A DNA stretch of 64,000 nucleotides from an uncultured Prevotellaceae bacterium (GCA_902774795.1 CACYKA010000011.1:1-64000), one strand, 5' to 3'. Shown: positions 18,456 to 28,938, numbered from the stretch's first letter. The notes: generated from the sequence alone by a model not told the origin. A program made the numbers and translations.

Positions 18456-18934
18456 TACCCCAAGTGGCTGAATATATACGTTCTGGTCATACTGTTACAT
18501 TACCGCTACGTGGATACAGCATGCGGCCTTATTTGGAGGACGGACGTGACAAGGCGCTATTGTCAAAGCCATCGTCAGAGCTAAAGACAGGTGATGTAAT
18601 ACTGGCAGAGATAGCTCCACAGCGTTATGCTTTACATCGCATCGTACACATATCGGGAGATGACATAACAATGTACGGAGACGGGAATTTCTCTCCCGAA
18701 TACATCCGCAGGGACGATGTTCTGGCTGTAGCCACAGGTTTTTACCGCAAGGGCAGCGAGCATCTGACGCCAGTTGACAACTTTTGGTATAAGTGCTACT
18801 GGCACATATGGCTTCGTCTGCGCCCCTTCCGCTATCCTCTCCTGCTTATATACAGGGCAAAGAGGAATCCTCGGAGTTTCATACAGAAATCAATTAAAAA
18901 ATTTTTACAGATATGCAAATTAAGAAAGGAATAG
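18431..18934 (+). CDS. S24/S26-type peptidase, signal-peptidase-like
   Basis: A 167-residue protein with the catalytic serine segment LRGYSMRPYLEDGRD (Ser about residue 27, equivalent to SMxPT) and a second conserved box YALHRIVHISGDDITMYGDGN (near 75). In bacterial signal peptidases the second box carries the catalytic lysine; here the position is occupied by His (L-H-R-I-V), as in ER/SipW-type enzymes. A hydrophobic or amphipathic C-terminal segment (YKCYWHIWLRLRPFRYPLLL) may attach it to the membrane. Position between an HprK-like kinase and a PqqD-like protein suggests it cleaves a peptide handled by this cassette. Substrate unknown. Confidence 0.8.
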   Translation: MQLPNEIIIPQVAEYIRSGHTVTLPLRGYSMRPYLEDGRDKALLSKPSSELKTGDVILAEIAPQRYALHRIVHISGDDITMYGDGNFSPEYIRRDDVLAVATGFYRKGSEHLTPVDNFWYKCYWHIWLRLRPFRYPLLLIYRAKRNPRSFIQKSIKKFLQICKLRKE

Positions 18935-19185
18935 TCCTCAATCAGGTATGTGGAGAGAGTTTCCTCGTACCTATGGGTGAAGAGAATATTGACTTCTCTA
19001 AATTGGTTGCTCTTAACGAGTCTTCACTGCTACTATGGAAACGTATGGAGCAGGGACCTTTCGAGGTTGATGACCTCGTAGGTATAATACTAGACGAATA
19101 TGAAATCGACGATGCTACAGCACGTCATGATGTGGAAGAATTTCTCAACCAATTCCGCGCAGAAGGACTATTATTGGAAAATTAA
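18913..19185 (+). CDS. PqqD-like peptide-binding protein
   Basis: A 90-residue protein matching the PqqD/RRE winged-helix fold: an N-terminal beta hairpin ([20 protein letters not shown]), then [15 protein letters not shown] and [20 protein letters not shown], ending [13 protein letters not shown]. PqqD proteins bind leader peptides and present them to modifying enzymes. The ATG lies within the end of the peptidase gene (22-base overlap). No obvious precursor peptide is seen in the immediate surroundings; the next gene, aspS, follows after 11 bases. Confidence 0.85.
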   Translation: MQIKKGIVLNQVCGESFLVPMGEENIDFSKLVALNESSLLLWKRMEQGPFEVDDLVGIILDEYEIDDATARHDVEEFLNQFRAEGLLLEN

Positions 19186-19196
19186 AAACTAAAAAT

Positions 19197-20954
19197 ATGT
19201 ACAGAACAAATACCTGCGGAGAACTCCGCATCGAGAATGTTGGTCAGTCAGTAACTCTTGCCGGATGGGTACAAGGTATTCACAATCTTGGTAGTCTTAC
19301 TTTTATAGATATTCGTGACCGCTATGGTATCACTCAGTTGGCATTTAACGAGGACTGTCCTGCTCTACTTAAGGAGAAAGCAGCACGTCTTGGACGTGAA
19401 TACGTCATACAGGCCAAGGGAACTGTGGCTGAGCGCTATTCAAAGAATAAGAAAATTCCTACAGGCGACATTGAAATTATTGTCTCTGAGCTCAATATCA
19501 TTAGCGAGAGTGCGACACCTCCGTTTACTATTGAAGACAATACGGACGGTGGCGATGAACTGCGTATGAAGTATCGCTATCTCGACCTTCGTCGCCCGAT
19601 GGTACGTAAAAATCTGGAACTACGTCATAAGATGACTATTCTCATACGTAACTTCCTCGATTCTCGCCAGTTCATTGAAGTAGAGACTCCAATACTTATC
19701 GGTTCTACTCCTGAGGGAGCACGCGACTTTGTCGTACCGTCACGTATGAATCCCGGACAATTCTATGCTCTTCCACAGTCACCTCAGACCCTCAAGCAAT
19801 TGCTTATGGTCAGCGGTTTCGACCGTTATTTCCAAATTGCAAAATGCTTCCGCGATGAAGATCTTCGTGCTGACCGTCAGCCGGAGTTCACACAAATAGA
19901 CTGCGAGATGTCATTTGTAGATCAGGAGGATGTCATATCTATATTTGAAGAGATGGCACGTCATCTCTTTCGCGAAATACGTGGTATTGAACTGCCGGCA
20001 AGACTGAAACAAATGACATGGCATGAAGCAATGGCAAAATATGGCTCAGACAAGCCAGACCTGCGTTTCGGCATGGAGTTTGTGGAACTTGATGATGTAC
20101 TGAAACTGGGCACCTTCCAGGTATTTGACAATGCAGCATATATCGGAGGCATCTGTGCTACAGGATGCGCAAGCTATACTCGCAAGCAGCTCGACGCACT
20201 TACCGACTTCGTGAAGTCACAGCAGGTGGGAGCCAAGGGACTTGTATATATAAAGGTGAATGAAGACGGCTCCATAAAGTCTTCCGTCGATAAGTTCTAC
20301 ACCCCCGAACAGCTTCAGGCTGTGGCAGTTAAGATGGGTGCCAAGGCGGGTGACCTGTGTCTTATACTTTCCGGCGACAATGCCAACAAGACACGTGTAC
20401 AACTCTGTGCTCTGCGTCTCGAAATGGGACGACAGCTGGGACTTATGGACAAGAATAAGTTCGAGTGTCTCTGGATTGTTGATTTTCCTCTCTTCGAGTG
20501 GAGCGACGAGGAGCAGCGTCTCATGTCAACTCACCATCCTTTCACAATGCCTAATCCTGACGATATACCTCTGCTCGATACCAATCCTGCAAAGGTGCGT
20601 GCTAAAGCCTACGACTTCGTATGCAACGGTATTGAAGTCGGCGGTGGCTCGCTGCGTATCCATGATGGTAAGCTTCAGGCAAAGATGTTTGAAGTGCTCG
20701 GATTTACCCCAGAAAAGGCAATGGCTCAATTCGGATTCCTCATCAATGCATTTAAATATGGAGCTCCACCACATGCTGGTCTGGCATTCGGTTTAGACCG
20801 TTTCGTAAGCATCATGGCAGGGCTTGATAGTATTCGCGACTGCATAGCATTCCCGAAAAACAACAGCGGACGCGACGTAATGCTTGACGCGCCATCAGCA
20901 ATAGATGACAGCCAGCTCGATGAACTGTGTATCAACATAAAGGTTAAGGAATAG
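19197..20954 (+). CDS. aspS: Aspartyl-tRNA synthetase
   Basis: A 585-residue class II synthetase charging tRNA-Asp. It has the anticodon-binding OB fold at the N-terminus ([20 protein letters not shown]), motif 2 in [20 protein letters not shown] (near residue 222), the bacterial GAD insertion (residues about 290-420) and motif 3 in [17 protein letters not shown] (near 525). Length is typical of the bacterial form. It follows the PqqD-like gene by 11 bases and precedes the lysozyme gene by 2, so an essential gene sits inside this accessory-looking run. Confidence 0.98.
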   Translation: MYRTNTCGELRIENVGQSVTLAGWVQGIHNLGSLTFIDIRDRYGITQLAFNEDCPALLKEKAARLGREYVIQAKGTVAERYSKNKKIPTGDIEIIVSELNIISESATPPFTIEDNTDGGDELRMKYRYLDLRRPMVRKNLELRHKMTILIRNFLDSRQFIEVETPILIGSTPEGARDFVVPSRMNPGQFYALPQSPQTLKQLLMVSGFDRYFQIAKCFRDEDLRADRQPEFTQIDCEMSFVDQEDVISIFEEMARHLFREIRGIELPARLKQMTWHEAMAKYGSDKPDLRFGMEFVELDDVLKLGTFQVFDNAAYIGGICATGCASYTRKQLDALTDFVKSQQVGAKGLVYIKVNEDGSIKSSVDKFYTPEQLQAVAVKMGAKAGDLCLILSGDNANKTRVQLCALRLEMGRQLGLMDKNKFECLWIVDFPLFEWSDEEQRLMSTHHPFTMPNPDDIPLLDTNPAKVRAKAYDFVCNGIEVGGGSLRIHDGKLQAKMFEVLGFTPEKAMAQFGFLINAFKYGAPPHAGLAFGLDRFVSIMAGLDSIRDCIAFPKNNSGRDVMLDAPSAIDDSQLDELCINIKVKE

Positions 20955-20956
20955 AG

Positions 20957-21658
20957 ATGAAAATACTGACAACATTATTCATCACACTTCTCTTACCACT
21001 TTTTACATTCGCCCAAGGTGTAGAGTGTGAGGATACATGTTCTCATGTCCATGGCATAGACATCTCCCATTATCAGGGAAATATATTCTGGGAGACAGTT
21101 GCCAACAATACCAGTATGGCATACGTCTATATCAAGGCAACGGAAGGTGGGACACGCATTGACGAAAAGTATGAGAATAACATACTTACCGCTCATCAGT
21201 ACGGGTTGAAGGTGGGATCGTATCATTTCTACCGTGCACAAATCGACCAGGAGACACAACTAGCTAATTTCGTACTCCAGTGCCGTCCAAGTGAGCAGGA
21301 TCTTATCCCGCTCATTGACGTAGAGGTGGCATCGGGTATGGGAGTAGAGGAATTCTGCGACTCGCTATTCAAATTTCTTAACCTCGTAGAACATTATTAC
21401 CGTCAGAAGCCCCTTATCTACAGCGGTACCAATTTCTACAACAAATACCTCGCAGGCAAGATGGACCGCTACCCCCTCATGATAGCTCAGTATCGTCCCC
21501 CCCAGCCCATTCTCAAAGACGGCAAAGATTATCTCATATGGCAATATACCGGAAAGGGACGCCTCCATGGTATCAACGGATATGTAGATAAAAGCCGTTT
21601 TATGGGTGACCATACCCTGAAAGAAATACGTTTCCATCATCGTAAAGGTGAAATGTAA
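20957..21658 (+). CDS. Secreted GH25-type lysozyme
   Basis: A 233-residue muramidase of glycoside hydrolase family 25, expected to cut the MurNAc-GlcNAc bond of peptidoglycan. A signal peptide (ILTTLFITLLLPLFTFAQ) is followed by the family's N-terminal box HGIDISHYQGNIFWETV. The catalytic acidic cluster lies in LIPLIDVEVASG (near residue 115). The C-terminal barrel strand IWQYTGKGRLHGINGYVD is conserved. It probably acts in the periplasm or outside the cell. Confidence 0.92.
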   Translation: MKILTTLFITLLLPLFTFAQGVECEDTCSHVHGIDISHYQGNIFWETVANNTSMAYVYIKATEGGTRIDEKYENNILTAHQYGLKVGSYHFYRAQIDQETQLANFVLQCRPSEQDLIPLIDVEVASGMGVEEFCDSLFKFLNLVEHYYRQKPLIYSGTNFYNKYLAGKMDRYPLMIAQYRPPQPILKDGKDYLIWQYTGKGRLHGINGYVDKSRFMGDHTLKEIRFHHRKGEM

Positions 21659-21695
21659 AGAAATTTAAATAATAATAACAAGCTAATATACAAAT

Positions 21696-22661
21696 ATGCT
21701 TATTCATTGTCCAGAATGTAATCACGAGGTTAGTGACAAGGCTGCCACTTGTCCCAACTGCGGCATACAGATAGCAGGCAATCCTGACATTAACGCTTCG
21801 CACACACCCAAACGACGCAAACCACAGGGCGAGGCGTCAACTGCTAAGAAATCTAACCGGTGGACTATAATATTGTTCTTTTTTCTATTTCTGATTGCAA
21901 CTGCTGCCGGTGGCTCATACTACATGTATTGTCAGATGCAGCAGCATGACGAAGAGGAAGCTTACGAGCAGGCCATCGAAAGCCACAACGAAGAAGAACT
22001 GCAACGCTTTCTGGCACACTATGGTACTGCCCCGCGTGAACACCGTGACTCAGTAAAGGCTCTACTGCAACGTATGCGCGACAATGAACGCAACCGAGAG
22101 GAACAGGAGCAGCTTGATGCCATAGACTCTACAGACTATGCACTGGCACGCCAACTGAATACCGTCGAGGCATACGAAAAATACATGCGAATGCATCCTA
22201 AAAGCAAACATCTTGAAGATGCTAAAGATCGTATCATAGAACTTTCTAAGTACAATGCTACTACAGAAGATATTGACTTTGCACGCAGCGTGTGCCGCCG
22301 TTTCTTCCAAGCAATAAATTCACACAATGAGGATCATCTGCTATCTACTGTTCAACCTGTCATGACACAGTTCCTCAATCGCAATAGTGCAACTAATGCA
22401 GATATCGTGACATTCATGGAGAAACTCTATAAGCCAGATGTTACCAACCTCAATTTCAGAATTATCGATCCTTTCAATGTGAAACGTGTGGAAGGCGATG
22501 ACGACATCATGCTATTGAAAGCCGTATTTACAGTCACGCTCAACATTGACCGTACGGACAATACAAAAGAACGTTTCTCAACCTACGGCGTTACAGCCGA
22601 GATAACCCCCGATGGACTTATATCGAAGTTCAACCTCAAAAAAATACAAGCAGAAGAATAA
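21696..22661 (+). CDS. Zinc-ribbon membrane protein
   Basis: A 321-residue protein with an N-terminal zinc ribbon (CPECNHEVSDKAATCPNCG, residues 5-23), a basic linker and one transmembrane helix (WTIILFFFLFLIATAAGGSY, near 60). A C-terminal domain of about 240 residues follows, rich in charged helices (EEEAYEQAIESHNEEELQRF, YALARQLNTVEAYEKYMRMH) that look like degenerate TPR units, and ends in a beta-rich part. Topology would place the zinc ribbon in the cytoplasm and the rest in the periplasm. Function unknown. It abuts recJ with no gap. Confidence 0.8.
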   Translation: MLIHCPECNHEVSDKAATCPNCGIQIAGNPDINASHTPKRRKPQGEASTAKKSNRWTIILFFFLFLIATAAGGSYYMYCQMQQHDEEEAYEQAIESHNEEELQRFLAHYGTAPREHRDSVKALLQRMRDNERNREEQEQLDAIDSTDYALARQLNTVEAYEKYMRMHPKSKHLEDAKDRIIELSKYNATTEDIDFARSVCRRFFQAINSHNEDHLLSTVQPVMTQFLNRNSATNADIVTFMEKLYKPDVTNLNFRIIDPFNVKRVEGDDDIMLLKAVFTVTLNIDRTDNTKERFSTYGVTAEITPDGLISKFNLKKIQAEE

Positions 22662-24425
22662 ATGATACGTTGGGATATAGAACAATATAGTGCAGAACAA
22701 TATCGTCAGGCATGGGAACTGAGTAAAAAACTCAACATGTCTGAGATACTTACTATGCAGTTGGTGCGTCACGGCATCACCACGGAGTCGAATGCCAAAC
22801 TATTCTTCCGTCCTCAACTGCCTGACCTAATTAATCCTTTCCGAATGAAGGATATGGACATTGCCGTTGACAGGCTCAACGATGCCATCGGACGCAAGGA
22901 ACATATCATGGTTTATGGTGATTACGATGTTGACGGAGTTACTGCGGTAACATTGGTGTATAAATTCCTGCAGCAGTATTACAGTAATATTGAGTATTAC
23001 ATTCCTAACCGCTATGATGAAGGCTACGGAGTAAGCAAGAAGGGCATTGACTACGCCAAGCAGCGTGGTGTCACTCTCATTATAATCCTCGATTGTGGTA
23101 TAAAGGCTCACGAAGATATATCATACGCCCGTGACCTTGGTATAGATTTCATCATCTGTGATCACCATTTCCCGGATATCGATGATGCAGGACATGACAT
23201 TCTGCCACCAGCCGTTGCTATTCTCAATCCCAAGCAGCAGGAAGACACCTATCCATTCAAGCATCTCTGCGGATGTGGCATTGGATTCAAATTTATGCAG
23301 GGCTTTGCCAAGAACAATGGCATACCGTTCTCAAAACTCATTCCCCTACTCGACCTATGCGCTATCTCAATAGCATCAGACCTTGTCAATATCACCGACG
23401 AGAACCGCATACTAGCATATCATGGTCTCAAGCAACTTAACCTAAAGCCATCAACAGGCATACAGGCCATCATCGAGACTTGCGGACTGTCAGACCAAGA
23501 GATAACCATGAACGATATTATCTTCAAAATCGGGCCCCGCATCAATGCATCAGGACGAATGGAGAATGGTCAACTGGCAGTCAACTTGCTTGTGGAACGC
23601 AATCTTGACAAGGCATTGGAACTAGCAAAGGAAATAGATGAGTTTAACGATCAGCGCCGTGAGGCTGACAAGCAGATGACAGAGGAGGCCAATGAGCTCG
23701 TTCACGGACTGCTGAATACAGAAGACTCCAAGCGCTGGGCATCTGAGATGCCCCTTAGCATCGTGGTATATGACGAGACCTGGAAGAAAGGTATTCTCGG
23801 AATAGTGGCAACACGTCTGGCAGAAGAATATTTCCGTCCCACCATTGTCTTCACCCGTGAGGGCGATTATGCCGTCGGCTCTGCACGCTCCGTAGCAGGG
23901 TTCGACATCTATGCAGCAATCAGAAGCTGCCGCGAATTACTCATCAATTTCGGAGGACACACTTATGCTTGCGGACTTACCATACGCTGGAGCGATGTGG
24001 AACGTTTCAAAAAATATTTCGAGAAATATGTCGCCGAACATATTGACCCGACTCAGACAGAGCCGGCAATAAAGATTGATGCTGTCATAGACTTTGCAGA
24101 CATCAATCGTCGTCTGCTCCACGATCTTAAGCGTTTCTCACCCTTCGGTCCTGGCAATATGAAACCTCACTTCATGACAAAGGAAGTATTTGACTTCGGG
24201 ACATCGAAAGTTGTAGGCCGTATGCAGAAGCACATCAAGATGGAACTGGTTGACTCCAAGTCACCAACAGTAGTAAACGGCATTGCCTTCGGTCAGGCAC
24301 CGTTAGTGAAACAAATAAAGTCCCGTCAGGCCTTCGATATAGCATATACCATTGAAGAGAACCAATACAAGAAAGGTTGCGTCCAGCTACAGATAGATGA
24401 CATACACTTCCATACTGAAGGATAA
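22662..24425 (+). CDS. recJ: Single-stranded-DNA-specific exonuclease RecJ
   Basis: A 587-residue 5'-3' exonuclease for recombination and repair. DHH-family motifs: HIMVYGDYDVDGVTAVTLVY (residues 78-97), IIILDCGIKAHEDI, FIICDHHFPD (the DHH box) and VAILNPKQ. The DHHA1 domain follows, with NFGGHTYACGLTI near residue 430, and then an OB-like C-terminus. Length is normal. The ATG starts directly after the preceding stop, and the end overlaps recQ by 29 bases. Confidence 0.96.
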   Translation: MIRWDIEQYSAEQYRQAWELSKKLNMSEILTMQLVRHGITTESNAKLFFRPQLPDLINPFRMKDMDIAVDRLNDAIGRKEHIMVYGDYDVDGVTAVTLVYKFLQQYYSNIEYYIPNRYDEGYGVSKKGIDYAKQRGVTLIIILDCGIKAHEDISYARDLGIDFIICDHHFPDIDDAGHDILPPAVAILNPKQQEDTYPFKHLCGCGIGFKFMQGFAKNNGIPFSKLIPLLDLCAISIASDLVNITDENRILAYHGLKQLNLKPSTGIQAIIETCGLSDQEITMNDIIFKIGPRINASGRMENGQLAVNLLVERNLDKALELAKEIDEFNDQRREADKQMTEEANELVHGLLNTEDSKRWASEMPLSIVVYDETWKKGILGIVATRLAEEYFRPTIVFTREGDYAVGSARSVAGFDIYAAIRSCRELLINFGGHTYACGLTIRWSDVERFKKYFEKYVAEHIDPTQTEPAIKIDAVIDFADINRRLLHDLKRFSPFGPGNMKPHFMTKEVFDFGTSKVVGRMQKHIKMELVDSKSPTVVNGIAFGQAPLVKQIKSRQAFDIAYTIEENQYKKGCVQLQIDDIHFHTEG

Positions 24426-26067
24426 CTTCGGTTATGACTCCTTCCGTTTCATACAGGAGGACATTATAAACAGTATCGGCAGCGGTCATGACACCATAGG
24501 CCTCATGCCAACAGGAGGCGGTAAAAGTATAACATTTCAGGTGCCCGCCCTGGCGATGGACGGAATGTGTCTGGTCATCTCTCCACTCATTGCATTGATG
24601 CAGGATCAGGTGGAGCACCTCAAGGCACGCGGCATCAAGGCAGAAGCTATATATACCGGTAAAAGCCGCGATGAGATACAACGCATTCTCGACAATGCAG
24701 TATATGGAGCTGTGAAGTTCCTGTATGTTGCCCCAGAGCGTCTTTCATCGTCACTCTTTTTGGCAAAACTACAATATATTAAAGTGTCATTCATCGTCGT
24801 TGACGAGGCACACTGCATATCACAGTGGGGACACGAATTCCGTCCCGCATATTTGTGTATAAAGGAAATAAGAAAAGAGTTGCCCAACTGCCCCGTATTG
24901 GCACTCACAGCCACTGCGACAGCAGAGGTCATAGAAGATATAAAGAAAGAACTCGCACCGCCTGAGAAGGAAAGCGACTTCAACGTTTTCACGATGTCGT
25001 TCCGTCGTCCCAATCTGCGCTACGTCGTCAGGCATACAAACGATAAGATTGGTCAAATACTCAACATCCTCCAGTCTGTTGACGGCTCAGCAATAGTTTA
25101 TACACGCAGCAGGGAGAAAACCAAGGAGCTTGCCCAGAAACTGCAGTCTATGGGTATCAAGGCCACATTCTATCATGCGGGGCTCGACTTCAGTGTAAAG
25201 AATAAACACCAACAACTGTGGCATAACGGCGACATTCGCGTCATTGTAGCCACAAACGCATTTGGCATGGGAATAGATAAGCCCGATGTACGCATCGTAA
25301 TTCATGCCGACGTACCTGACTCCATAGAGGCATACTATCAGGAAGCAGGGCGTGCCGGGCGCGACGGTAAGAATTCGTATGCCGTTCTACTCTACGACAA
25401 GCGCGACAAGACACAACTGATGACACACTTGAATGAGCAGTATCCTACGCGTGACTACATCAGTAAAGTCTATGACAGCCTTGCATACTTCTTCCAACTG
25501 GCTGTAGAAGACGGTGAAGGTGCTACATACGTATTCGACGAAGAGCGTTTCTGCACCAACTTCCACTTCTGGCCTGCTACACTGCACGGAGCACTCCACA
25601 TACTGCAGAACGCCGGCTACATTGAGTACGATGAGGCACACAACGAGAGGGCACGCGTAATCATGAATATCTCGCGTCACGAACTCAACGCCGTCAATGG
25701 GCTCTCCAAGACAGAAGAAAATGTGCTTACACGACTGCTGCGATACTATGGCACTTTGTTCTCTGACTTCACTTATATTGACGAACTGCTACTCTCACGT
25801 CGTCTGGCACTCGACGAGTCACAGCTGCATATAGCCCTTAAAAGTATGGCAGAGAAAAAAATAATACGCTACGCTGCTGCACGCACCATACCCGTGATTT
25901 ATTACACTCGACAACGTTGCCTCTCAGAGAAGCTGTACTTTCCCAAGGAGTCCTATGAAAACCTCCGCAGCAAAGCGGAACAGCGTATTGGCAGCATGAT
26001 AGACTATTTAGAAACAGATAAGAACAACGAAGAGGTATTGCTGAGATACTTCGGTGAGAAAATATAA
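24397..26067 (+). CDS. recQ: RecQ-family DNA helicase lacking the zinc-binding end
   Basis: A 556-residue 3'-5' helicase. Motifs are clear: I LMPTGGGKSITFQVPAL, II VDEAHCISQWGHEFRPAY, III LALTATAT, and V-VI FGMGIDKPDVR and YYQEAGRAGRDG. After the helicase core a winged-helix-like region follows. The protein stops at LLRYFGEKI, precisely where relatives normally enter the four-cysteine zinc site (YFGE...C..C..C). No cysteine codons follow in frame, so the zinc and HRDC parts are absent. It overlaps recJ, its functional partner in recombination. Confidence 0.93.
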   Translation: MTYTSILKDNFGYDSFRFIQEDIINSIGSGHDTIGLMPTGGGKSITFQVPALAMDGMCLVISPLIALMQDQVEHLKARGIKAEAIYTGKSRDEIQRILDNAVYGAVKFLYVAPERLSSSLFLAKLQYIKVSFIVVDEAHCISQWGHEFRPAYLCIKEIRKELPNCPVLALTATATAEVIEDIKKELAPPEKESDFNVFTMSFRRPNLRYVVRHTNDKIGQILNILQSVDGSAIVYTRSREKTKELAQKLQSMGIKATFYHAGLDFSVKNKHQQLWHNGDIRVIVATNAFGMGIDKPDVRIVIHADVPDSIEAYYQEAGRAGRDGKNSYAVLLYDKRDKTQLMTHLNEQYPTRDYISKVYDSLAYFFQLAVEDGEGATYVFDEERFCTNFHFWPATLHGALHILQNAGYIEYDEAHNERARVIMNISRHELNAVNGLSKTEENVLTRLLRYYGTLFSDFTYIDELLLSRRLALDESQLHIALKSMAEKKIIRYAAARTIPVIYYTRQRCLSEKLYFPKESYENLRSKAEQRIGSMIDYLETDKNNEEVLLRYFGEKI

Positions 26068-26081
26068 AACAAAAATAGCAT

Positions 26082-26759
26082 ATGGAAAATTTTGCCTTTA
26101 TATTGCCATTCAACTTCCTCGATATCATTATCAAGGGAATGATTATTGGTATCGTATGCTCAGCCCCTATGGGACCAGTCGGAGTGCTCTGTGTACAGCG
26201 CACGCTCAACAAAGGCCGTTGGTATGGTTTCGTAACAGGCTTGGGCGCTGCCCTCAGCGATATCATCTATGCCCTGCTGACTGGCTTTGGCATGAGTTTC
26301 GTCATGGAGCTAATTGACAATCCGCAGAACAAGTTCTTCTTACAGATATCTGGTTCCATACTGCTGTTTCTCTTCGGCTTATACTGTTTCAGGAGCGATC
26401 CCCGCAAGAAGGTCCACCAGGGCAAGGGCATCAAGGGTTCGCTGACACATAATTTTGTAACAGCATTCATCGTTACCTTCTCCAATCCGCTTATTATATT
26501 CCTGTTCCTAGCCACCTTTGCACAGTTTGCATTCGTCGTACCCGACCATCCGCTGGAGATGTCACTGGGTTATCTCTCGATTGCTGGCGGAGCACTGTTG
26601 TGGTGGTACGGACTCACTTGGATGATTGACAAAGTGCGCGAGTACTTCTCACTCAATGCCATAGTGATAATCAACAGAATAATCGGAACCATAGTGATGG
26701 TATTCTCTTTTGCCATCTTTATGGGTACGGCATTCAATCTTTTCTCAATATCATTCTAA
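26082..26759 (+). CDS. LysE/RhtB-family exporter
   Basis: A 225-residue inner-membrane protein with about six hydrophobic helices. The family signature is at the N-terminus: GIVCSAPMGPVGVLCVQRTL (residues 22-41), followed by GFVTGLGAALSDIIYALLTG. The usual N in the fourth helix is in TAFIVTFSNPLIIFLFLA. Relatives export amino acids or similar small molecules; substrate here is unknown. It is 14 bases after recQ and 2 bases before the next gene. Confidence 0.88.
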   Translation: MENFAFILPFNFLDIIIKGMIIGIVCSAPMGPVGVLCVQRTLNKGRWYGFVTGLGAALSDIIYALLTGFGMSFVMELIDNPQNKFFLQISGSILLFLFGLYCFRSDPRKKVHQGKGIKGSLTHNFVTAFIVTFSNPLIIFLFLATFAQFAFVVPDHPLEMSLGYLSIAGGALLWWYGLTWMIDKVREYFSLNAIVIINRIIGTIVMVFSFAIFMGTAFNLFSISF

Positions 26760-26761
26760 TT

Positions 26762-27307
26762 ATGCTTATTTCCCAACAACTGCGAAAAGACAACATTGTA
26801 GGTTACCTTCTCTATATGTGGCAAGTAGAAGACACTATACGTGCCTACCACTGCGACCTAGCTGCTATCAGACGCGAATATATTCCTCGCTTTGAACTCG
26901 ACGACGAACAACGCGATGAGACTATTGACTGGTACGGCAACCTCATCCGAATGATACGCGAAGAGGGCGTAGCACAGGGCGGACATATTCAGATTAACAA
27001 GATTATTGTACAGCAACTTAATGAACTCCATGCCCAACTGCTAGCATCTCCCAAGTTCCCATTTTACAGCAGCGAATACTATAAGGTGTTACCTTTCATC
27101 GTAGAACTGCGCAATAGGGGGAGTAAAGATATCTCCGAGGTGGAGACATGTCTCAATGCTGTCTATGGTGTTACGCTGCTCCGCTTACAGGGCAAGGAGA
27201 TAAGCGCATCAACCGCTAATGCCGTAAAGGAGATATCTACCTTTCTTGGCATGCTCTCCGACTACTTTAAGGAAGACAAGGAGAAAGGACTGAAGTTTGA
27301 AGACTAA
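26762..27307 (+). CDS. DUF4924 family protein
   Basis: A 181-residue, mostly helical cytoplasmic protein that I match from memory to DUF4924, a family confined largely to Bacteroidetes. It begins LRKDNIVGYLLYMWQVEDTI and contains WYGNLIRMIREEGVAQGGHI and ELRNRGSKDISEVETCLNAV, which are well conserved in relatives. No catalytic motif or known function. It is two bases from the LysE-type gene, so they are likely cotranscribed. Confidence 0.8.
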   Translation: MLISQQLRKDNIVGYLLYMWQVEDTIRAYHCDLAAIRREYIPRFELDDEQRDETIDWYGNLIRMIREEGVAQGGHIQINKIIVQQLNELHAQLLASPKFPFYSSEYYKVLPFIVELRNRGSKDISEVETCLNAVYGVTLLRLQGKEISASTANAVKEISTFLGMLSDYFKEDKEKGLKFED

Positions 27308-27348
27308 ATAAAGGTTATAGATTATATTTAAAAGAATAAAGAAAAAAA

Positions 27349-28938
27349 ATGAACGAAATACATAGAAGACGTACATTTGCCATCATCTCCCACCCTGATG
27401 CGGGTAAGACAACACTCACCGAGAAGTTTCTTCTTTTCGGTGGACAAATACAGGTAGCAGGTGCCGTAAAAAGCAATAAGATACGTAAGACTGCCACCTC
27501 CGATTGGATGGACATTGAGAAACAGCGTGGTATCTCTGTCTCTACCTCCGTCATGGAGTTTGACTATACCCCACCTGCCGACACTACTGGCGAGGTGTAT
27601 AAGGTTAATATCCTCGACACCCCTGGTCACCAAGACTTTGCCGAAGATACCTACCGCACGCTGACCGCCGTTGACTCTGCCATTATCGTGGTAGATTCAG
27701 CCAAGGGTGTGGAGACACAGACACGCAAGTTAATGGAGGTATGTCGCATGCGAAATACCCCTGTCATCATTTTTATCAACAAGATGGACCGCGAAGGTCG
27801 CGACCCTTTTGACTTGCTTGACGAACTCGAGGAAGAACTCCAGATAAAGGTGCGCCCACTATCATGGCCTATCAATCAGGGAGCAAAGTTCAAGGGGGTA
27901 TATAATATTTATGAGGAACAGCTTAATCTCTTCACCCCTGACAAGCAGCGCGTCACCGAGAAGGTTGCCATCGACATCACTTCTTCCGACCTTGAGGCAC
28001 AGGTGGGTGAAGATGATGCATCACAACTTCGTGACGACCTCGAGATGATTGAGGGTATCTACGACCCCTTTAACGTTGAGGTTTACCGCGAAGGCACTCT
28101 GGCGCCGGTTTTCTTTGGTTCTGCCCTCAACAACTTCGGAGTACAGGAGCTTCTTGACTGCTTTGTTGAGATAGCGCCGTCTCCTCGTCCAACAAAAGCT
28201 TTGGAGCGCATGGTCGACCCTGAAGAGCCCAAGTTCACAGGCTTCATCTTCAAGATTACAGCCAACATAGATCCTAACCATCGTTCTTGTATTGCCTTCT
28301 GCAAGGTATGCTCAGGCAAATTCGTAAGAAACCAGCCTTATCTCCATGTGGGTCAGAACAAGACACTGCGTTTCTCTTCTCCCACACAATTTATGGCACA
28401 GCGCAAGGAGACCATTGATGAGGCATGGGCTGGCGACATTGTTGGTCTGCCTGACAATGGTATATTCAAAATAGGCGACACCCTCACGGAGGGGGAGCAA
28501 CTTCATTTCCGTGGACTGCCGTCTTTCTCCCCAGAAATGTTCAAATACATCGAGAACGATGACCCCATGAAGGCAAAGCAGTTCCAGAAAGGCCTTGAAC
28601 AACTTATGAACGAGGGTGTGGCACAGCTCTTCGTCAACCAGTTTAACGGACGCCGCATCGTAGGCACTGTGGGACAGCTTCAGTTCGAGGTAATTCAGTA
28701 TCGTCTTGAGAACGAATACAATGCCAAGTGCCGCTGGGAGCCTGTCCACCTGCATAAGGCCTGCTGGATAGAGAGCGACAATGAGGCTGAACTGGAGAAC
28801 TTCAAGAAGCGCAAGTATCAGTATATGGCAAAGGACAAGGACGGCCGCGATGTCTTCCTTGCCGATTCAGGATATGTCCTCTCCATGGCCCAGCAGGACT
28901 TTGAGAACATCCGTTTCCATTTCACCAGCGAATTTTGA
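27349..28938 (+). CDS. prfC: Peptide chain release factor 3
   Basis: A 529-residue translational GTPase that recycles RF1 and RF2 from the ribosome. G1 is [19 protein letters not shown] (residues 15-33), with the AGAVK box following; G3 is [17 protein letters not shown] (near 91) and G4 [10 protein letters not shown] (near 144). The RF3-specific C-terminal domains follow, with [16 protein letters not shown] near residue 440. Length is standard. No unusual feature. Confidence 0.97.
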   Translation: MNEIHRRRTFAIISHPDAGKTTLTEKFLLFGGQIQVAGAVKSNKIRKTATSDWMDIEKQRGISVSTSVMEFDYTPPADTTGEVYKVNILDTPGHQDFAEDTYRTLTAVDSAIIVVDSAKGVETQTRKLMEVCRMRNTPVIIFINKMDREGRDPFDLLDELEEELQIKVRPLSWPINQGAKFKGVYNIYEEQLNLFTPDKQRVTEKVAIDITSSDLEAQVGEDDASQLRDDLEMIEGIYDPFNVEVYREGTLAPVFFGSALNNFGVQELLDCFVEIAPSPRPTKALERMVDPEEPKFTGFIFKITANIDPNHRSCIAFCKVCSGKFVRNQPYLHVGQNKTLRFSSPTQFMAQRKETIDEAWAGDIVGLPDNGIFKIGDTLTEGEQLHFRGLPSFSPEMFKYIENDDPMKAKQFQKGLEQLMNEGVAQLFVNQFNGRRIVGTVGQLQFEVIQYRLENEYNAKCRWEPVHLHKACWIESDNEAELENFKKRKYQYMAKDKDGRDVFLADSGYVLSMAQQDFENIRFHFTSEF

